The notes under the pieces: generated by a model
Databases searched by the model: none
Seen by the model: only the letters and a program-made list of their open reading frames with translations
What the model was told of the DNA's origin: nothing
Assembly: GCA_938041275.1 (NCBI GenBank)
Contig: CALISH010000124.1
Coordinates: forward strand, 1-11,948
From: an uncultured Solobacterium sp.
GTDB taxonomy: Bacteria; Bacillota_I; Bacilli_A; Erysipelotrichales; Erysipelotrichaceae
Reading direction: 5' to 3'
DNA length: 11,948 bases
Shown here: in pieces, positions 6,625-11,948 of the stretch
Layout of the letters: each line of letters opens with the position of its first letter
How positions within the stretch are numbered: the stretch's first letter is position 1
Position numbers and translations under genes: made by a program

Positions 6625-8421
6625 ATGAAATTTTCATATAAAGTAGCGCCTAACTATGCGGCTAAACAATCCACAACAGGTATTATGTTGGAACTTAGCT
6701 TAGCTTTGGTTGTTGTGACAGTTGCTTCTGCAATCTGGTATGGAATGACAGGCGGTGCTAAATTGGGTATTCGTGTTATTCTACTATCTATCGCTGCTGT
6801 AGTAACTGCATTGTGTACTGAAACATTATACTTACTTGCAAGAAAGAAAAAGGACATTGCAAAAGAATTGTTACATTCCTATGGTTGGGTAACAGGTTTA
6901 ATTATTCCATTAATTACAAGAATTAATGTTAGTTTCTACGCAATTATCATTGCGACTGCAATTGCAATCTTGTTTGGTAAGATGTTATTTGGTGGATTTG
7001 GTCAAAACATCTTTAACCCAGCGGCATTTGCTGAGGCAATTATCATGAACTCATTTAGTGCAAGTGTTGCAGCTGATATTCAAACAGGTGCTACACCATT
7101 AGCAGCTATGAAGTCGTATGGTTGGGTAGTTGATGGCAGTGCATTACAAAATGTATTAGGTCAATTTGGCAACTTATCCGGCATGTTCTTAGGAAACTAT
7201 CAGAGTGCTATCGGTGGATCATGTGCATTATTATTAATTCTCGTGGCAGTATATCTCATTGCTAGACGTATTATTGACTATCGTTTAACAGTGACGTATA
7301 TCGTAACAGTATTCGTGGTATCTCTTATTGTTGGTTTGATGCATGGTGCAGGCATTGAATACGCAATCGTTAACGTATTAATGGGTGGGGTATTATTCGC
7401 TGGCGTGTTCATGTTAACAGACCCAGTTACTTCACCAGTATCAATCCCTGGTAGATATGTTTTTGCAGTAGGTGCCGCAGCTCTTACATTGATTATCCGA
7501 TGGAAGTCTAACTTACCAGATGGTGCATTATTCTCCATTTTGATTATGAATATGCTAACGCCTGCAATTGATCAGTTACTTGATGGAAGCCAGATTAAGG
7601 ATGCAGCAAAGATTGCACGTAAGGCGGTTATCGCAATGTGTGTATTCTTAATAACAGTTCTTCTTGTTGGATCAAGTTTAGTAGCAAAGACTCCAGCAAC
7701 TGCTGAAGAACCTAAGAAGGACGATAAGCCAGTGGAAACAGTAGCACTAAGTGCAGAAGACTATAGCGAAAATAACGCAGAGTGCACAGAAACAAGTAAT
7801 GATGGTGCAACTGCAGTATATGCATGTAAGGCAAAGGGATTTGAAGGTGTTAATGAAGCTACAGTTACAATTGATGTAGCGAAGAAGACAGTTGTATCCA
7901 TTGCGGTTACTAAGTTTAGTGATACGGAAGAGGTTGGTGATCAAGCTACTACAGAAGAACAACTTAAGAAATATGTTGGTGCAACTGCAGATAGTAAGAT
8001 TGATTCAACAACAGGAGCAACATTTACAAGTAAGTCACTACGTGCAATGATTGCGAAGGCATTAAAGTCTGCTTCCGCAGTAGCATTAGGTAAAGAAGAC
8101 TTCAAAGAAAACAAAGCAGAGTGCACAGAAACAAGTAATGATGGCACAATCGCTGTCTATGCATGTAAGGCACATGGCTTTGAAGGTGTAAACGAAGCAA
8201 CAGTTACAGTAGATGTAGCTAGCAAGTCCGTCAAGAGTATCGAAGTAACAAAGTTTAGCGATACAGAAGACGTAGGCGACCAAGCAACAAAAGCAGCTGA
8301 GTTAGATAAGTGCAAGGGGGTAACACTCGAAAGTAAAGTGGACTCTACAACAGGAGCAACATTTACAAGTACATCACTCAGAGCGATGATTACAACAGCC
8401 CTACAGGCTGCAACAAAGTAA
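6625..8421 (+). CDS. rnfD: RnfD with C-terminal tandem FMN-binding modules
   Basis: Membrane subunit of Rnf that carries a covalent FMN, here greatly enlarged: 598 aa against about 310-350 usual. Residues 1-330 are a normal RnfD with multiple transmembrane helices, the NPAAFAEA segment and the flavinylation motif TGATP at 154-158 (acceptor Thr157). After the last canonical helix comes a basic stretch (KDAAKIARK), one extra hydrophobic helix at about 334-354, a charged linker (355-372), then two 113-residue modules at 373-485 and 486-598. Each module has FMN_bind features (GFEGVNEATVTVDV and a final DSTTGATFTS) with acceptor Thr466 and Thr579. The extra helix should bring the C-terminus outside, where ApbE acts. 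AGGAGG at 6611-6616 precedes ATG 6625. The modules are about 70% identical to each other, and the second is almost identical to the one in RnfG. Confidence 0.93.
   Translation: MKFSYKVAPNYAAKQSTTGIMLELSLALVVVTVASAIWYGMTGGAKLGIRVILLSIAAVVTALCTETLYLLARKKKDIAKELLHSYGWVTGLIIPLITRINVSFYAIIIATAIAILFGKMLFGGFGQNIFNPAAFAEAIIMNSFSASVAADIQTGATPLAAMKSYGWVVDGSALQNVLGQFGNLSGMFLGNYQSAIGGSCALLLILVAVYLIARRIIDYRLTVTYIVTVFVVSLIVGLMHGAGIEYAIVNVLMGGVLFAGVFMLTDPVTSPVSIPGRYVFAVGAAALTLIIRWKSNLPDGALFSILIMNMLTPAIDQLLDGSQIKDAAKIARKAVIAMCVFLITVLLVGSSLVAKTPATAEEPKKDDKPVETVALSAEDYSENNAECTETSNDGATAVYACKAKGFEGVNEATVTIDVAKKTVVSIAVTKFSDTEEVGDQATTEEQLKKYVGATADSKIDSTTGATFTSKSLRAMIAKALKSASAVALGKEDFKENKAECTETSNDGTIAVYACKAHGFEGVNEATVTVDVASKSVKSIEVTKFSDTEDVGDQATKAAELDKCKGVTLESKVDSTTGATFTSTSLRAMITTALQAATK
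7741..8079 (+). repeat. FMN-binding module copy 1 (in rnfD)
   Basis: A 339-base (113-codon) unit, first of two in direct tandem within rnfD. It encodes an FMN_bind-like domain starting VALSAEDY, with two cysteines (387 and 401) and ending with the DSTTGATFTS flavinylation motif and a short helix. It is the most diverged of the three copies, about 70% identical in protein to copy 2. Confidence 0.85.
8080..8418 (+). repeat. FMN-binding module copy 2 (in rnfD)
   Basis: A 339-base unit exactly in register with copy 1, ending at the rnfD stop codon. It differs from copy 3 in rnfG by 7 of 113 residues. Cysteines lie at residues 500 and 514, with a third at 563 where copies 1 and 3 have tyrosine. 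The acceptor is Thr579. Confidence 0.88.
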
Positions 8422-8423
8422 GG
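8323..8423 (+). repeat. 101-base exact repeat, copy at end of rnfD
   Basis: Bases 8323-8423 are identical to 9271-9371 by direct reading. The identity covers the flavinylation motif, the last codons, the stop and two bases beyond. The preceding 243 bases of the same modules differ at about 26 positions. Confidence 0.9.
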
Positions 8424-8433
8424 GGGTGCTCGT

Positions 8434-9369
8434 ATGAAAATTGATAAGACTTCAGGAGTATATAAAGCATGCATGCTTGGTATTCTCTGTGCTGTATGTG
8501 GAATTCTACTATCAACAGTAAATGCGATTACCGCTCCTATTATTGAAGAAAACGCATTGGCATCTGTTAAGTCATCGCTTGAAATAATTTATCCAGGAGC
8601 AACATTTACGGATGTTACAGAAGACAAGATTGGTCTTCTTGAATTAAAAGATGGTGAGGATACTCTCATCGATGGTATTTATAACGCTGAAGGTAAGGGA
8701 ACAATCTTTACATTACATTCTACAGGTTATAACGCAGATGGATTTAAGTTCATGATTGCGTATAACAACGATGGATCTGTTGGTGGATATAGCGTACTCG
8801 AACAAGCAGAAACAGCTGGTAAGGGTGATAAGGCATTTAAGGATCCATATGTAAGTGATGTATTAAAACTTACTTCTTCTGATACAATGCCACTCATCAC
8901 GGGTGCAACAATTACAACTACTGCAGTAGGAAAGGCAGTAGACCAAGCTAGACAAGTATTTAATAAGATGAATAACATCTCTTATGATGAAAATGCGACA
9001 GCTACACCTGCGCCAAAAGCAGAGCTAGTAGCGTTAGGTAAAGAAGACTTCAAAGACAACAAAGCAGAGTGTACAGAAACAAGCAATGATGGCACAACAG
9101 CTGTCTATGCATGCAAAGCACATGGCTTTGAAGGAGTAAATGAAGCAACAGTCACAGTAGATGTAGCAAGTAAGTCAGTAAAGAGTATCGAAGTAACAAA
9201 GTTTGGTGATACAGAAAGCGTAGGCGATCAAGCAACAAAAGCAACTGAGTTAGAAAAGTACAAAGGAGTTACACTCGAAAGTAAAGTGGACTCTACAACA
9301 GGAGCAACATTTACAAGTACATCACTCAGAGCGATGATTACAACAGCCCTACAGGCTGCAACAAAGTAA
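8434..9369 (+). CDS. rnfG: RnfG with an added C-terminal FMN-binding module
   Basis: Extracytoplasmic flavin subunit of Rnf, 311 aa where around 180-210 is usual. It has one N-terminal transmembrane anchor (about residues 11-33), a canonical RnfG domain ending LITGATITTTAVGKAV (acceptor Thr159), an Ala/Pro linker (about 186-198), and then an extra 113-residue FMN_bind-like module at 199-311 with motif DSTTGATFTS (acceptor Thr292). The extra module is nearly identical to the last module of RnfD. Both flavins would receive electrons outside the membrane and should be attached by the nearby ApbE. The start at ATG 8434 has an AGGGGGTG site 12 bases after the rnfD stop. Despite the added domain, the canonical part seems complete, so it should still work as RnfG. 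Confidence 0.94.
   Translation: MKIDKTSGVYKACMLGILCAVCGILLSTVNAITAPIIEENALASVKSSLEIIYPGATFTDVTEDKIGLLELKDGEDTLIDGIYNAEGKGTIFTLHSTGYNADGFKFMIAYNNDGSVGGYSVLEQAETAGKGDKAFKDPYVSDVLKLTSSDTMPLITGATITTTAVGKAVDQARQVFNKMNNISYDENATATPAPKAELVALGKEDFKDNKAECTETSNDGTTAVYACKAHGFEGVNEATVTVDVASKSVKSIEVTKFGDTESVGDQATKATELEKYKGVTLESKVDSTTGATFTSTSLRAMITTALQAATK
9028..9366 (+). repeat. FMN-binding module copy 3 (in rnfG)
   Basis: A 339-base unit encoding residues 199-311 of RnfG, the dispersed third copy of the module found in tandem in rnfD. Cysteines lie at residues 213 and 227, Tyr276 stands where copy 2 has its extra cysteine, and the acceptor is Thr292. It ends, like copy 2, exactly at the gene's stop codon. 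Confidence 0.88.
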
Positions 9370-9371
9370 GG
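9271..9371 (+). repeat. 101-base exact repeat, copy at end of rnfG
   Basis: Partner of 8323-8423, in direct orientation and 948 bases downstream. Recombination between the two would delete the whole canonical part of rnfG, so persistence of both suggests that the arrangement is maintained. Confidence 0.9.
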
Positions 9372-9379
9372 AGGAAGGT

Positions 9380-10042
9380 ATGAGCGAAAAGAAAATTAAA
9401 GGTCAAGGCTTCTTCTCTAGATTAGCAACAGAGAACCCAGTATTTGCAACTTACTTAGGTATCTGTTCAACATTAGCAATCACAACAAGCTTAAATAGTG
9501 CAATCGGTATGGGTGTTGCGGTAATTGTTGTATTAACTTTATCCAACATCTTAGTATCGTTAATTGCGCCAATTACACCAGATGATATTCATATTCCGGT
9601 TTATATCGTTATTATTGCGACTTTAGTTACAATCGTTTCGATGTTTATGCATGCATATACACCAAGTCTATTTACAGCTTTAGGTGCATTCTTAGACTTA
9701 GTTGTTGTAAACTGTATTATCCTAGGGCGTGCTGAAGCATACGCATGTAAGCACACTGTACTTGAATCTATCGTTGATGGATTACAGCAGGGTTGTGCTT
9801 ACACATGTGCACTTCTTGCAATGTCACTTATCAGACAGTTGTTAGGTACTGGTGGATTGTCATTCTCTAATCCATTTACAAACAATGTTGTATTTGCATT
9901 TAGAATTATTCCAGAAGGATTTGAAATTCCAATGTTCACAGAGCAGTTTGGTGCATTTATCACATTTGCATGTTTAGCTGCTGGTGTTGCTGCTTACAAG
10001 AACCATCTTGCAAAGCCAGCGAAGAAAGGAGCTGCTAAATAA
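9380..10042 (+). CDS. rnfE: Rnf complex subunit RnfE
   Basis: Membrane subunit of the Rnf/Nqr D-E class that with RnfA forms the pair of inverted half-channels and holds an Fe-S centre inside the membrane. The 220-aa product has six likely helices. The two conserved cysteine motifs are present: YLGICSTLAITTS (Cys29) and VNCIILGRAEAYA (Cys112), the expected ligands shared with RnfA. The AAGGAGG site at 9368-9374 gives a clear start. The C-terminus is short and basic. The stop overlaps the rnfA start by one base (TAATG), a sign of translational coupling. Length and motifs are ordinary, so the ion-pumping core of this Rnf looks intact. Confidence 0.96.
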   Translation: MSEKKIKGQGFFSRLATENPVFATYLGICSTLAITTSLNSAIGMGVAVIVVLTLSNILVSLIAPITPDDIHIPVYIVIIATLVTIVSMFMHAYTPSLFTALGAFLDLVVVNCIILGRAEAYACKHTVLESIVDGLQQGCAYTCALLAMSLIRQLLGTGGLSFSNPFTNNVVFAFRIIPEGFEIPMFTEQFGAFITFACLAAGVAAYKNHLAKPAKKGAAK

Positions 10043-10614
10043 TGAATTTATTTACACTCTTGATCAGTGGATTACTGATTAACAATATTATTCTTACAAA
10101 GTTCTTAGGTATGTGCCCATTTATGGGAGTATCTACAAAACTTGAATCTGCAGTAGGTATGGGTCTTGCCGTTATCTTTGTTATCTTCGGTGCATCCATT
10201 CTTGCATGGGGACTTTATCACTTTATCTTAGTTCCATTTGAACTAGAGTTTATGGAACTAATCTGTTTCATCTTATTGATTGCAGCATTCGTTCAGTTCG
10301 TTGAACTGTTCGTTAAAAAGTTCTCACCAGAGCTTTATAAGTCATTAGGTATCTACTTACCACTCATTACAACAAACTGTGCAGTACTTTACGTAGCAAT
10401 GGATAACATTACCCAGAAGTATACATTAGCACAAACAATGGTAAATTCTATTGCAGTACCTGCTGGCTTTATGATGATGCTAGTTATCTTTGCGACAATC
10501 CGCAAACGTTTAAATCAGAACGATATTCCGAAGGCATTCCAGGGCAATCCTATCGCTTTCATCTGTGCAGCAATTATGGCAATTGCATTCTCTGCATTTG
10601 CTGGATTAGTATAA
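10042..10614 (+). CDS. rnfA: Rnf complex subunit RnfA
   Basis: Partner of RnfE in the membrane core. The 190-aa product has six likely helices, the motif TKFLGMCPFMGVS with Cys25 and TTNCAVLYVAMDN with Cys113. These two cysteines together with two of RnfE are known to bind an intramembrane 2Fe-2S centre in Rnf and Nqr. The length is normal. It starts on the last base of the rnfE stop and has GGAGCTG upstream as a possible ribosome binding site. The following small cysteine-rich gene begins 5 bases after its stop, so expression of the two is likely coupled. Confidence 0.96.
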   Translation: MNLFTLLISGLLINNIILTKFLGMCPFMGVSTKLESAVGMGLAVIFVIFGASILAWGLYHFILVPFELEFMELICFILLIAAFVQFVELFVKKFSPELYKSLGIYLPLITTNCAVLYVAMDNITQKYTLAQTMVNSIAVPAGFMMMLVIFATIRKRLNQNDIPKAFQGNPIAFICAAIMAIAFSAFAGLV

Positions 10615-10619
10615 GAGCC

Positions 10620-10805
10620 GTGCTTAGAATCGTTGTTGCGGCTTTATTAGCTGTAGGTTTCTTTGCCCTAAATGTATGGCTATTAAGGTTAAATCAGAAA
10701 ACACCAAAGCCTGAAGGTTGTGAAGACCTAAAGGCAGAGTGTTCTGCATGTGGTATCAGCGAATGTAGCGTTCGCCAAGCGCCACACAAAACAGAGGAGG
10801 AATAA
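10620..10805 (+). CDS. Small single-helix four-cysteine protein in rnf operon (NqrM-like?)
   Basis: A 61-aa protein that I do not recognise as a standard Rnf subunit. It has one N-terminal transmembrane helix (about residues 4-22) and a short basic stretch, then Cys34, Cys41, Cys44 and Cys49 in a C-x6-C-x2-C-x4-C pattern, and a charged tail. The x2/x4 spacing is the same as the CGACGNPGC core of RnfB next door. The layout (one helix plus four cysteines) resembles NqrM (DUF539), needed in Na+-NQR to build the Fe centre between NqrD and NqrE, the counterparts of RnfA and RnfE. A FeoB-associated Cys-rich membrane protein is the other small family with such a look. The start is GTG 10620 with a weak ribosome binding site, so coupling to rnfA is likely. 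The stop overlaps the rnfB start (TAATG), and position inside the operon argues that it is real. Confidence 0.8.
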   Translation: MLRIVVAALLAVGFFALNVWLLRLNQKTPKPEGCEDLKAECSACGISECSVRQAPHKTEEE

Positions 10806-11092
10806 TGGTAGTAGCAATTTTAAAAGCTTTTGGCTTGATGTTAGTATTAGGTGCTGTTTTAGGTGGTGTACTAGCGTTTGCTTCCATTAAGTTCTATGTG
10901 AAGGAAGACAATCGCAAGGAAGAGTTAACAGCTCTATTACCTGGTTATAACTGCGGTGCTTGTGGTAACCCAGGCTGTGCTGCGATGGCTGTGAAGTTAC
11001 TTGATGGCCAAGCACAAGTAGAACAGTGCAAACCAAGTAAGCCAGATCAAAGAGAAGCGATTAAAGCATATCTTGCTGAACATGTAGGTTAA
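10805..11092 (+). CDS. rnfB: Minimal RnfB without ferredoxin domains
   Basis: RnfB normally takes electrons from ferredoxin; it has a membrane anchor, a four-Cys 4Fe-4S domain and a ferredoxin-like domain with further clusters, about 190 aa or more. This product is 95 aa and has only the first two parts: an N-terminal helix (about residues 5-30) and the Fe-S domain LLPGYNCGACGNPGC, with Cys50, Cys53, Cys58 and Cys75. It stops about 20 residues after the last cysteine. The gene starts at ATG 10805 with AGGAGG at 10795-10800 and is followed almost at once by a strong terminator. No cysteine-rich continuation lies in another frame, so this does not look like a recent frameshift. It may be a stable short form that depends on another protein for ferredoxin contact, or the electron donor may differ. 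Confidence 0.9.
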   Translation: MVVAILKAFGLMLVLGAVLGGVLAFASIKFYVKEDNRKEELTALLPGYNCGACGNPGCAAMAVKLLDGQAQVEQCKPSKPDQREAIKAYLAEHVG

Positions 11093-11093
11093 G

Positions 11094-11127
11094 AAAGATT
11101 CCTGAGCGTAAGCTTGGGAATCTTTTT
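11094..11127 (+). terminator. Intrinsic terminator of the rnf operon
   Basis: A continuous 14-bp stem pairs 11094-11107 with 11112-11125, including two G-T (G-U) wobbles, closed by a GTAA tetraloop of the stable GNRA type. A run of five T follows from the end of the stem (11123-11127). It begins two bases after the rnfB stop and marks the operon end. Confidence 0.9.
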
Positions 11128-11173
11128 GTGGAGATGATTATCAAAATACATATACAATCTTGAGGATATTTTG

Positions 11174-11887
11174 ATGATTAAAATTAAAAAAATAGGAATT
11201 TATGTATTAATGCTATGCTTGTGGATAGTTGGGAATATATTTGCCTTTCGCTACTATCTAGCGAAAACTATCAATCTAAAGACAACATATATCGCAAAAC
11301 ACGATATTCCACCACGCAGGCAGATTCAAACTGAGGATTTAATGATGATTCAAGTTCCAGAGAAATACATACAGTCATATACTTGGAATGAAAAGGCAGA
11401 TATTGTTGGTAAATATACATCAATTCAAGGAATGATACCGAAGGGTTCTTTGTTTTATAAAGATATGCTGTATAACGAAAAAGAAGTCCGTGATCTTGCG
11501 ATTACAAAACTTCAAGAAGGAATGACAATATTCACGTTAGAAACTAATGTATCTTCTTTGGGTAGTATAGAAGAGGGGATGTATGCAGATGTTCATGTCT
11601 CAATCTCACAGAAGAAAGATATACCAATTACTGGTATATTGATACGCCATGCGGAAGTAATCTCTATTAAAGATCATAAAGGATTATCTCTCAATAACGA
11701 ACAATCTTCAAAGGTCCCGTATTTTATCGAACTTGGAATTAATCAAAATGATATTGAATATCTTTCCTTAGCGTCATCATTAGGAGAAATTAGATTATTT
11801 CCATCTGTAGATTCCTATAAACCAGATAAATCTACACTAGAAAAAGATTCGAAAGTGTCACAGTATTTGAAATCTCTTCAGCAGTAA
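11174..11887 (+). CDS. cpaB: CpaB/RcpC-like SAF domain protein
   Basis: A 237-aa protein with an N-terminal membrane anchor (about residues 7-28) followed by an extracytoplasmic region that reads as a SAF domain (YIAKHDIPPRRQIQTEDL, IQVPEKYI, GMIPKGSLFY) and then the RcpC-type part (LQEGMTIFTLETN, GSIEEGMYADVHV). This is the CpaB/RcpC layout; in tad/Flp systems the protein helps assembly and stability of the pilus. No pilin, ATPase or other tad gene is visible in the window, so the role here is uncertain; some Firmicutes carry such proteins alone. ATG 11174 is chosen over the adjacent TTG 11171, with GAGG at 11162-11165. A TACAAT at 11153-11158 may be its -10, but the -35 is poor. Confidence 0.75.
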   Translation: MIKIKKIGIYVLMLCLWIVGNIFAFRYYLAKTINLKTTYIAKHDIPPRRQIQTEDLMMIQVPEKYIQSYTWNEKADIVGKYTSIQGMIPKGSLFYKDMLYNEKEVRDLAITKLQEGMTIFTLETNVSSLGSIEEGMYADVHVSISQKKDIPITGILIRHAEVISIKDHKGLSLNNEQSSKVPYFIELGINQNDIEYLSLASSLGEIRLFPSVDSYKPDKSTLEKDSKVSQYLKSLQQ

Positions 11888-11917
11888 TAAAAAAAGGGGC
11901 TGTAACGCATAACAGCC
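11888..11917 (-). terminator. Hairpin at window edge, likely terminator of a leftward gene
   Basis: GGCTGT (11898-11903) and ACAGCC (11912-11917) form a 6-bp stem with an 8-base loop. On the minus strand it is followed by CC and seven T, so it would end transcription coming from the right, convergent with the cpaB-like gene. Read rightward the T tail is missing. From 11918 to 11948 I see nothing I can name with confidence. Confidence 0.5.
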
Positions 11918-11948
11918 TACAAAATAAAATGTCCAACCTCTAAATTAA

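Noticed and set aside
8157..8474. A 105-aa open frame on the minus strand
   Set aside because: It lies opposite the repeated FMN-module region of rnfD and the start of rnfG, and similar minus-strand frames appear over the other copies. It is a shadow of the repeated coding sequence, without a ribosome binding site or a recognisable product.
7741..9366. Repeats considered as a CRISPR array or a mobile repeat
   Set aside because: The units are 339 bases, in frame, without spacers, and encode complete protein domains that end at stop codons. This is domain duplication.
5305..11092. The operon as Na+-NQR rather than Rnf
   Set aside because: The first subunit has the RnfC layout with two CP-ending 4Fe-4S sets, an RnfB-type Fe-S protein is present, and there is no NqrF or NqrA. 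The resemblance of the small gene to NqrM does not change this.
11093..11173. A missing second half of rnfB in another frame
   Set aside because: The 81 bases after the rnfB stop are mostly the terminator and the next gene's leader. No ferredoxin-type cysteine motif appears in any frame there, so the short RnfB is not explained by a simple frameshift.

Overview
The window is low-GC Firmicutes DNA. Intergenic regions are AT-rich, start sites carry strong AGGAGG-type ribosome binding sites, and short hairpin plus T-run terminators are common. UGA acts as a normal stop (it ends the S1-domain gene and tryptophan is UGG), so the mycoplasma code is excluded. Several proteins closely resemble Bacillus subtilis counterparts as I remember them (YugI, Pgi, YuiD and the NifU-like YutI). 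The overall character, including an Rnf complex and a CpaB-like protein, would suit an anaerobe such as a member of the Erysipelotrichia. That placement is a guess from general character, not a database match.

Left part (1-4058), housekeeping. Two leftward genes encode a NifU-like Fe-S scaffold and a divergent-PAP2 membrane protein. They lie back to back with a rightward pair, a YugI-type S1 RNA-binding protein and glucose-6-phosphate isomerase (pgi), whose reading frames overlap by 4 bases. Between the two units, a 12-bp inverted repeat with one mismatch (903-938) carries an extended -10 promoter element in each arm. A MATE-family transporter follows the pgi terminator, and a bidirectional terminator separates it from the next gene.

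Middle and right (4059-11127), the main interest. A leftward lipoprotein ApbE (FMN transferase) is divergent from a rightward rnfC-D-G-E-A-(small Cys protein)-B operon, which closes with a strong 14-bp hairpin terminator. The Rnf complex couples electron flow between ferredoxin and NAD to Na+ or H+ transport, and ApbE attaches FMN covalently to threonines of RnfD and RnfG.

This operon departs from the standard form in three ways. (a) RnfD is about 598 aa and carries an extra transmembrane helix followed by two tandem 113-residue FMN-binding modules; RnfG carries a third copy. Together with the two canonical sites this gives five predicted flavinylation sites instead of two. (b) RnfB is only 95 aa: it keeps the membrane anchor and the four-Cys Fe-S domain but has no ferredoxin-like domains. 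(c) A 61-aa single-helix protein with four cysteines, resembling NqrM-type Fe-S maturation proteins, sits between rnfA and rnfB. I infer an Rnf variant with an extended extracytoplasmic flavin chain, perhaps for delivering electrons outside the membrane, and with altered electron entry on the cytoplasmic side.

At the right edge is a CpaB/RcpC-like SAF-domain protein, followed by a hairpin that best reads as the terminator of a leftward gene beyond the window. No gene-free stretch exceeds about 100 bases. I saw no tRNA, rRNA, CRISPR array, riboswitch or complete mobile element.
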